Source: Leucobacter sp. cx-42 (lineage in GTDB: Bacteria; Actinomycetota; Actinomycetes; Actinomycetales; Microbacteriaceae). From it: a DNA stretch of 64,000 nt. The notes under the pieces were generated by a model, which ran no database searches, was not told where the DNA came from, and saw only the letters and a list, made by a program, of their open reading frames with translations. The position numbers and the translations under genes are program-made. Shown here one piece after another: positions 60,069 through 64,000 of the stretch. The stretch's first letter is position 1, and every line of letters starts with the position of its first letter. The stretch covers positions 186,001-250,000 of the forward strand of contig NZ_JACVMU010000001.1 in the NCBI RefSeq assembly GCF_014529985.1, read 5' to 3'.

Positions 60069-60440
60069 TTAGTAGTTTCCGAGTGGTCGCGGCCTTGGTG
60101 CCGGGGCTTGTGTGGTGCCGTGGAGTTTGGCTCGTGCTTCTGCGATGGTCATGCGGTCTTTCCAGTTGTTGCATTTGCGGTGCATGAGTCGGCAGTTGCT
60201 TCGTTGGTATGGGGATCCGCCTCGTGAGCGTGGGATGTCTTCATCGACTTCTGGGCTCATCGGGTGTGGGCTGCAGCCTTGGCAGTCGGTGCGTGAGCAC
60301 TTGGGTCCGTGTTGTCCTGGCGTGTACTTGAGTGTCTTGTCGACGGGCTTGTCACACAGTGCGCAGTGGGTTTCTTCTGCCAGTACTCGTGAGCGGAGTT
60401 CCCGTCGGCGGTGCCCGTTACTGTTGAGCGGGATCTTCAT
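60069..60440 (-). CDS. HNH endonuclease
   Basis: 123 residues from ATG 60440. Two Cys pairs (CALC, and CSRTDCQGC) bind zinc, and EVDEDIPRSRGGSPYQRSNC with LMHRKCNNWKD is the HNH core. The first His of the usual motif is replaced by Glu (DEDIP instead of DHIVP), a variant known among phage nucleases. HNH genes next to terminase are needed for cohesive-end packaging in HK97-like phages, so cos packaging is likely. Confidence 0.8.
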   Translation of the reverse strand: MKIPLNSNGHRRRELRSRVLAEETHCALCDKPVDKTLKYTPGQHGPKCSRTDCQGCSPHPMSPEVDEDIPRSRGGSPYQRSNCRLMHRKCNNWKDRMTIAEARAKLHGTTQAPAPRPRPLGNY

Positions 60441-60780
60441 GCTGCATCCCCTGCTGTGTTGGTTCGTGTACATCGAACGTCCACTCGTACGCGTACACGA
60501 TGCTCGCTGTTCTAGGGATGTTGCTGATCACATCACCACTGAACGCGATGAGTTCGATTGAGTCTGCTTCTTCGAAGCGAATGCGCTCACGCACGGTGTC
60601 AAAGCTCACAGACCGAAACCCATTTTCATTTGCTTCTGTGAGCGCGAGAAGTGCCGCCTCTTCAAAAAACGGATCATCGTTTTCGGGATGTGGCATGAGT
60701 CGGACAGAGCTGCTTGTTTCCACGAGCACTCTTGCGTTAGTGCCCTTTCGAGCGGCATGTGTTGATGGTTTGATAAACAT
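60418..60780 (-). CDS. Hypothetical phage protein
   Basis: 120 residues: PHPENDDPFFEEAALLALTE, ANENGFRSVSFDTVRERIRF, EEADSIELIAFSGDVISNIP. No family recognised. Overlaps the HNH gene by 23 bases, so the two are probably translated together. Confidence 0.5.
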   Translation of the reverse strand: MFIKPSTHAARKGTNARVLVETSSSVRLMPHPENDDPFFEEAALLALTEANENGFRSVSFDTVRERIRFEEADSIELIAFSGDVISNIPRTASIVYAYEWTFDVHEPTQQGMQHEDPAQQ

Positions 60781-60804
60781 TGTCGGCCATCCTGTTCTAA
60801 ACGC

Positions 60805-61149
60805 TTACGCCCGGATCACTTCACCTGTGGGGCTGGCAGCCACGCAGCTGCGCAGGCTTTGCAGGTCTAATGCGCTCACCAAGCGGTCAACGCCAGCATC
60901 AAGAAATACCGTGTCAGCACTCACCCCACGATGGCCGCTCGAGCCGTAAGACCGGAACTCTATGCGCCCGCCGGAGTGGTACGAGATGCTCTGCATCCCG
61001 TTGGTGCTGGTTACCGCTTTGATGTTGCGGTCGTAGTCGCAGAGAAGATTTAACGCGTATGGGATCGTCGCTGCACGCTCTGTGATGACAAGGATCTTTC
61101 GACCAGACTCCGCTGATTCAGCCAAGCCTCGCGCTGCATACTTATTCAT
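60805..61149 (-). CDS. Terminase-ATPase-like mini protein
   Basis: 114 residues: ESGRKILVITERAATIPYAL, GGRIEFRSYGSSGHRGVSAD, TVFLDAGVDRLVSAL. The middle parallels the Walker B part of terminase large subunits (FRSxxGSGxRGxSADTVxxDEA), but the catalytic Glu is Gly (LDAG) and no P-loop is seen. Similar orphan pieces occur in Microbacterium phages. Likely a non-catalytic relative. ATG overlaps the neighbour stop. Confidence 0.55.
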   Translation of the reverse strand: MNKYAARGLAESAESGRKILVITERAATIPYALNLLCDYDRNIKAVTSTNGMQSISYHSGGRIEFRSYGSSGHRGVSADTVFLDAGVDRLVSALDLQSLRSCVAASPTGEVIRA

Positions 61150-61283
61150 GCGGTCTCCTTCTCGTATCCGTTGCGGTCGTACCTGTCACAGTTGCAGTGC
61201 ATCATTGCGCTGAGGCTGGTGTGGTCGTCGCGTCCGCAGTCTCCGCAGATGTAGTCGAGGTCGTAGGTGTCACGGCTCATCAT
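61146..61283 (-). CDS. Small zinc-ribbon protein
   Basis: 45 residues (MMSRDTYDLDYICGDCGRDD, then HTSLSAMMHCNCDRYDRNGY): CxxC and CxC pairs suit one zinc. GAGGGAGCC precedes ATGATG. Its stop overlaps the next start (ATGA) and its start overlaps the upstream stop (ATGATGA), so three genes are chained. Role unknown. Confidence 0.65.
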   Translation of the reverse strand: MMSRDTYDLDYICGDCGRDDHTSLSAMMHCNCDRYDRNGYEKETA

Positions 61284-61639
61284 GGCTCCCTCTGAAATCC
61301 AAGCTGGATGTCTGGCAAGCGTCGTTCGCTGTCATCGCGCACGGTGTCCGGGTGAGATAGTTCAACCTGCGCGTGTGCGCCTTCTGGTTGCGGATCCTCT
61401 GGTTCATCGTGAATGAGCGTCCATTCCCAGTGCGAGTGTCCCGGGATGAGTGATCGTCGGCGGAGCTCCCAGAAGGATCCGCAACGACAAGACCAGATCG
61501 CGCCTGAGCGTGCTTGTCGGAGCCAGATTCGGAAGTTGCCTGGACAGGTGCATTGGTGCTTCCAGCCCATAGCGTGCGCCTCCGTGGTGGTGGGGTTCCC
61601 TGTGCCTGGCATCCAGTGTGTGAATTGTGCCACCGACAT
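61280..61639 (-). CDS. Hypothetical phage protein with Cys/Trp-rich core
   Basis: 119 residues: GWKHQCTCPGNFRIWLRQAR, SGAIWSCRCGSFWELRRRSL with CTC and CRC pairs (possible zinc site), then HSHWEWTLIHDEPEDPQPEG. Looks like a small nucleic-acid-binding fold; no family recognised. Confidence 0.5.
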   Translation of the reverse strand: MSVAQFTHWMPGTGNPTTTEAHAMGWKHQCTCPGNFRIWLRQARSGAIWSCRCGSFWELRRRSLIPGHSHWEWTLIHDEPEDPQPEGAHAQVELSHPDTVRDDSERRLPDIQLGFQREP

Positions 61640-61784
61640 TGCCTTGTGGCGTTGATGTTGGTGATGATGCAGACACAGGGAAGAATGATCCGACGCGATG
61701 GCCGGGAAGTTTATGTCTCGGTGTTCGACTGGATTTGTTCACAAGGCAGTTGGGGTTCAGCATGCCGCATCCTATGCTTGTGCC

Positions 61785-62357
61785 ATGAGAAAATTTTCAA
61801 TACTTGTTGCAGCTAGCACGTTTGGACTCCTTCTGACAGGCTGCTCCGCCACTGACGCCAAGGAAACTTCAGTAGCTGAAGAACAGACTTCAGCAAACCA
61901 GGACAACTCTTCTGATGAATTCTCATTCGCTGACATCAAGTCATGCGACGACATTAAGCCTTTCGTTGAGACGTGGACCGAAGGGTTCGTTCCATACGAT
62001 TGGAACAACGTTTCAGAAGATGCTGTTCAATGCGGCTGGAACACTCCGCCTGAGGAAGTCACTCCAGAAAATGCACGCTCCATCGAGGTAAACCTGTCGA
62101 AGGTTACCGAGCGGCCCGATTACAGCCCACTTGAGAATATGGGCGGCTACGAGGCCATCAGTGACGATTGGGTCAAGGAGAACGGCGGACAGGCCTACTC
62201 GATGACTGTCGACATTGGTTTGTCAGCTGTCATTGGCACGACTATCTGGGTTCCAGGTGTTGAGGTCACAGTTTCTGGGGGCAGGTGGGAAAACCTTCCA
62301 GAGCTTGATGGCGCCGCAGCGCTGGAAGTAGCAAAGATGATCCTCGGCGCTCAGTAA
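61785..62357 (+). CDS. Second prophage lipoprotein, opposite-strand moron
   Basis: 190 residues from ATG 61785. Leader and lipobox: FSILVAASTFGLLLTGCSAT; then a Glu/Ser/Asn-rich linker (KETSVAEEQTSANQDNSSDE). The domain has two Cys (FADIKSCDDIKPF and DAVQCGWNTPPEE) and conserved Trp residues. Not recognised. Like the gene at 49448 it runs against the phage transcript and ends in a strong hairpin, so it is probably expressed during lysogeny and exported to the cell surface. Confidence 0.65.
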   Translation: MRKFSILVAASTFGLLLTGCSATDAKETSVAEEQTSANQDNSSDEFSFADIKSCDDIKPFVETWTEGFVPYDWNNVSEDAVQCGWNTPPEEVTPENARSIEVNLSKVTERPDYSPLENMGGYEAISDDWVKENGGQAYSMTVDIGLSAVIGTTIWVPGVEVTVSGGRWENLPELDGAAALEVAKMILGAQ

Positions 62358-62406
62358 GCACTTGGGCGCCTTTTGGCCTCGGTGTTTGCCAGCTTTTTCT
62401 GCGGTG

Positions 62407-62450
62407 CGTGGTGCGTTCGTTTGCGCGCAACGACTTTCGAACGCACCACG
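62407..62450 (+). terminator. Terminator after the second prophage lipoprotein
   Basis: CGTGGTGCGTTCG (62407-62419) pairs perfectly with CGAACGCACCACG (62438-62450). A second hairpin, CTAGGGGCGGTCTGC/GCAGAGCCGCCCCTAG, lies at about 62540-62576. Confidence 0.7.
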
Positions 62451-62654
62451 TCTCTCCGATCCACCGCGAGAGTGTCGTTTTCTTCCTTCGGCACGACTGA
62501 CCGATCCGAACAAAGCATGAAGCATCGCGGAAGACATGACTAGGGGCGGTCTGCCGAACATGCAGAGCCGCCCCTAGAACCACGAAAGCCACCCTGCAAG
62601 AGAGTGGCTGATTTTGGACACAATCGTCCGAACTGCTACTACCGTAGCAGACTT

Positions 62655-63290
62655 TTACGCGACGAACGCATTTACGTCGATTCCGAGTGTCGAAAGCACG
62701 TCCTCATTCACCGCACCAAGGTTGAATTTCATGGCACCCCATCCAACCCATTGGTGATCGCAGAAACGGCACTTCGCTACTGGTGCTCGGTCGAGTTCGT
62801 CCGGGTACCATTTCACGACCACAGCGGTTACTGTGTCGCCTCGCAGGAATGCGCGCGTCTCGCCGCACTCTGGGCATGGGGTGATGATCTCGGTGGAGGC
62901 TGGCGGGCTCACTTCTTCTGTGATGCGTCGAACCCAGTCAGGGAACTCTGCTTCGAAGCGTTCCCACGCGTGGTCGTCGATGCGTCCACCCGATCGTTCC
63001 ACTTTCGCGCACGCCCACACCTCGGCAGTACTTTCGAGTACGCCAGCGCGTGGAGGCAGGTTGAGTGCTTCACGCATCTGCTTCAGCTTCCCGCTAATGC
63101 GATCCTGCAATGCGATCACGGCAAGGTTGATTGGGATGCCGGCACCACCAGATCCGCTCCCCCGTCCGTCTTGTGCTGAAGCGCACTCGGAGAGTTCGAA
63201 GAGCAGTGGTGCGCGTTCTACCGCTCGGCCACCCTCGTACTCGGTGTGTGTTGTTGTGAGCCGGGTTACAGCTCGTTCAGTGGTTTCCAT
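62655..63290 (-). CDS. Hypothetical phage protein with zinc ribbon
   Basis: 211 residues. N-terminal HTEYEGGRAVERAPLLFELS with PINLAVIALQDRISGKLKQM is a pattern common in actinophage early/middle genes. The C-terminal half holds CPECGETRAFLRGDTV and AKCRFCDHQWVGWGAM, a four-Cys zinc ribbon. Possibly nucleic-acid binding. Overlaps the following small gene by 14 bases. Confidence 0.6.
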   Translation of the reverse strand: METTERAVTRLTTTHTEYEGGRAVERAPLLFELSECASAQDGRGSGSGGAGIPINLAVIALQDRISGKLKQMREALNLPPRAGVLESTAEVWACAKVERSGGRIDDHAWERFEAEFPDWVRRITEEVSPPASTEIITPCPECGETRAFLRGDTVTAVVVKWYPDELDRAPVAKCRFCDHQWVGWGAMKFNLGAVNEDVLSTLGIDVNAFVA

Positions 63291-63426
63291 GTTCCCCTTT
63301 CGTGGGTCGTCCCGTCTCAGCTGCCAGGCATCTGGGACACAAATAGGCTGCGCGGTGGTTTACCGGGTCTGTGGTTACGAGTTCACTCCCGCACCCGCCT
63401 CCGCATCGAATAACGGTCTCCCGCAT
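63277..63426 (-). CDS. Small zinc-ribbon protein
   Basis: 49 residues from ATG 63426 (GGAAGGGGAAACCCA upstream): TVIRCGGGCGSELVTTDPVN with AAYLCPRCLA gives four Cys in two pairs. The open frame runs back to 63477 but no site lies there. Function unknown; coupled to the gene at 62655. Confidence 0.65.
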   Translation of the reverse strand: MRETVIRCGGGCGSELVTTDPVNHRAAYLCPRCLAAETGRPTKGEHGNH

Positions 63427-63457
63427 TGGGTTTCCCCTTCCTGTAGGTATAGAAAAA

Positions 63458-63474
63458 CCCCGCACGCGGCGGGG
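63458..63474 (-). terminator. Intrinsic terminator
   Basis: CCCCGC (63458-63463) pairs with GCGGGG (63469-63474); the minus strand ends in GGGGTTTTTC. It separates the gene at 63426 from genes upstream. Confidence 0.7.
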
Positions 63475-63488
63475 CAAAATTTACAACT

Positions 63489-63517
63489 TGCGAACGTGAT
63501 ATACTTGGTGATAGGAT
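63489..63517 (+). promoter_or_regulatory. Promoter for the small plus-strand gene
   Basis: TTGCGA (63489-63494), 17 bases, TAGGAT (63512-63517). Lies about 60 bases before the gene at 63576. Confidence 0.45.
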
Positions 63518-63575
63518 ACGCACTTTTGTTTCGGCGGCACCGCCTATCCTGAGCCGCCCCTGTCAAGGAGACAGA

Positions 63576-63770
63576 TTGAACTTGATCGACACCACCCAGT
63601 CCGCAGCAAGCTTGGTTGAGGTGCAGAACCACCTCAAGCGTTACCGACACCTCAAGGGGAACAAATATCATGAAAGCGATGAGTCGAAGCAACTCCATGA
63701 TGCGATCCAATTTCTAGCAGCAGCAGTCGACTCGTTAGTGAGCCAGCTCGACACCCAGAATCAAGGCTGA
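63576..63770 (+). CDS. Small helical phage protein
   Basis: 64 residues: DTTQSAASLVEVQNHLKRYR, HLKGNKYHESDESKQLHDAI, QFLAAAVDSLVSQLDTQNQG. AAGGAGACAGA stands before a TTG start at 63576. Divergent from the main transcript. No family recognised. Confidence 0.55.
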   Translation: MNLIDTTQSAASLVEVQNHLKRYRHLKGNKYHESDESKQLHDAIQFLAAAVDSLVSQLDTQNQG

Positions 63771-63775
63771 GCCAT

Positions 63776-64000
63776 TTACGGCGCACCTTTAGTCCTATCT
63801 GGAACGCCGAACCACCCCTCCATGAGATCCTGCAGTAACCCCAGTACCGCGTCGGCTGCCTGGAGATCGTGACTTGATACGCGCAGCCGGTCGCCGGGCT
63901 GGTACTTCTCTTGGCGGCTCTGTGAAAGCACTTCTGCGATCTGTTCTCGTGTGGGTGTGAGCTGTGCTTGCGCCCACACGGCACCGGCGACAAACGCGTC
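63776..64000 (-). CDS. Hypothetical phage protein, 5' end beyond window
   Basis: C-terminal 74 codons only: DAFVAGAVWAQAQLTPTREQ, IAEVLSQSRQEKYQPGDRLR, LQAADAVLGLLQDLMEGWFG. Frame stays open to the edge, so the start lies beyond 64000. Helical; no family recognised. Confidence 0.5.
   Translation of the reverse strand, partial: DAFVAGAVWAQAQLTPTREQIAEVLSQSRQEKYQPGDRLRVSSHDLQAADAVLGLLQDLMEGWFGVPDRTKGAP

Larger units (their letters stand above)
39676..64000. mobile_element. Siphovirus prophage, right part beyond window
   Basis: Continuous phage genes from holin to small early-type proteins, mostly minus strand: a complete head, tail and lysis set with long non-contractile-tail features (tape measure of 1335 residues, no sheath). 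Integrase, repressor and replication genes are not seen and should lie to the right. The outer left att site may be the tRNA fragment at 28.2 kb or may have been lost. Structural genes appear intact, so the prophage may be functional. Confidence 0.9.

Noticed and set aside
62604-63179. 191-codon plus-strand frame
   Set aside because: Overlaps the 211-residue minus gene, which has a zinc ribbon and a familiar actinophage pattern.

Overview
The window is high-GC actinobacterial DNA, most likely from Microbacteriaceae (a Leucobacter-like genus is my inference). The basis is the order argS - lysA - hom - thrB - rho, class-E-type (LAxTG-like) cell-wall anchors, a lactococcin-972-type peptide and a siphoprophage of the kind found in Microbacterium-group hosts. 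No rRNA gene, complete tRNA, CRISPR array or transposase was seen.

Regions. (1) 1-8.4 kb is core chromosome: argS, a DUF2993 protein, lysA, hom, thrB and the 5' part of rho, almost all tightly spaced on the minus strand; a DUF3817 membrane gene diverges from argS. (2) 8.4-20 kb is a catabolic island: trimethylamine-monooxygenase-like FMO; permease/SDR/Rieske oxygenase/reductase operon; a divergent Lrp/AsnC regulator followed by a deacetylase and a C45 acyltransferase/hydrolase; an unusual LuxR-HTH/periplasmic-binding-protein fusion regulator; and a VOC protein. Inverted repeats between the divergent operons look like the Lrp operator. The cluster probably imports and dismantles an N-methylated or N-acylated compound. 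(3) 20-25 kb holds envelope and secreted proteins: a frameshifted OsmC gene, a lipoprotein, an orphan lactococcin 972 homologue, a secreted protein and a frameshifted FG-GAP wall protein. (4) 25-39.6 kb is accessory DNA: a fadD-DUF1295 gene pair present twice in inverted orientation, a tRNA 3'-end scar, small phage-like genes, a wall-anchored Ig-like protein, a holin remnant, photolyase, a desaturase, a cold-shock protein and small stress proteins.

(5) 39.7-64 kb is a siphoprophage read mainly on the minus strand; its early end and integrase lie beyond the right edge. From right to left it carries small zinc-binding proteins, HNH nuclease, terminase, portal, MuF capsid protein, a small gene, scaffold, major capsid protein, head-tail connectors, major tail protein, tail chaperones joined by a canonical -1 frameshift, tape measure with M23 peptidase, tail proteins, amidase endolysin and holin. 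Two lipoprotein genes sit in it on the opposite strand.

The most interesting item is the MuF capsid protein, whose C-terminus looks like an EndoU ribonuclease toxin. It is followed at once by a 95-codon gene and two intrinsic terminators, an arrangement expected of a virion-carried toxin/immunity module. Other leads are the orphan bacteriocin, the HTH-PBP regulator, the fadD-DUF1295 duplication, and the repeated prophage-end scars.
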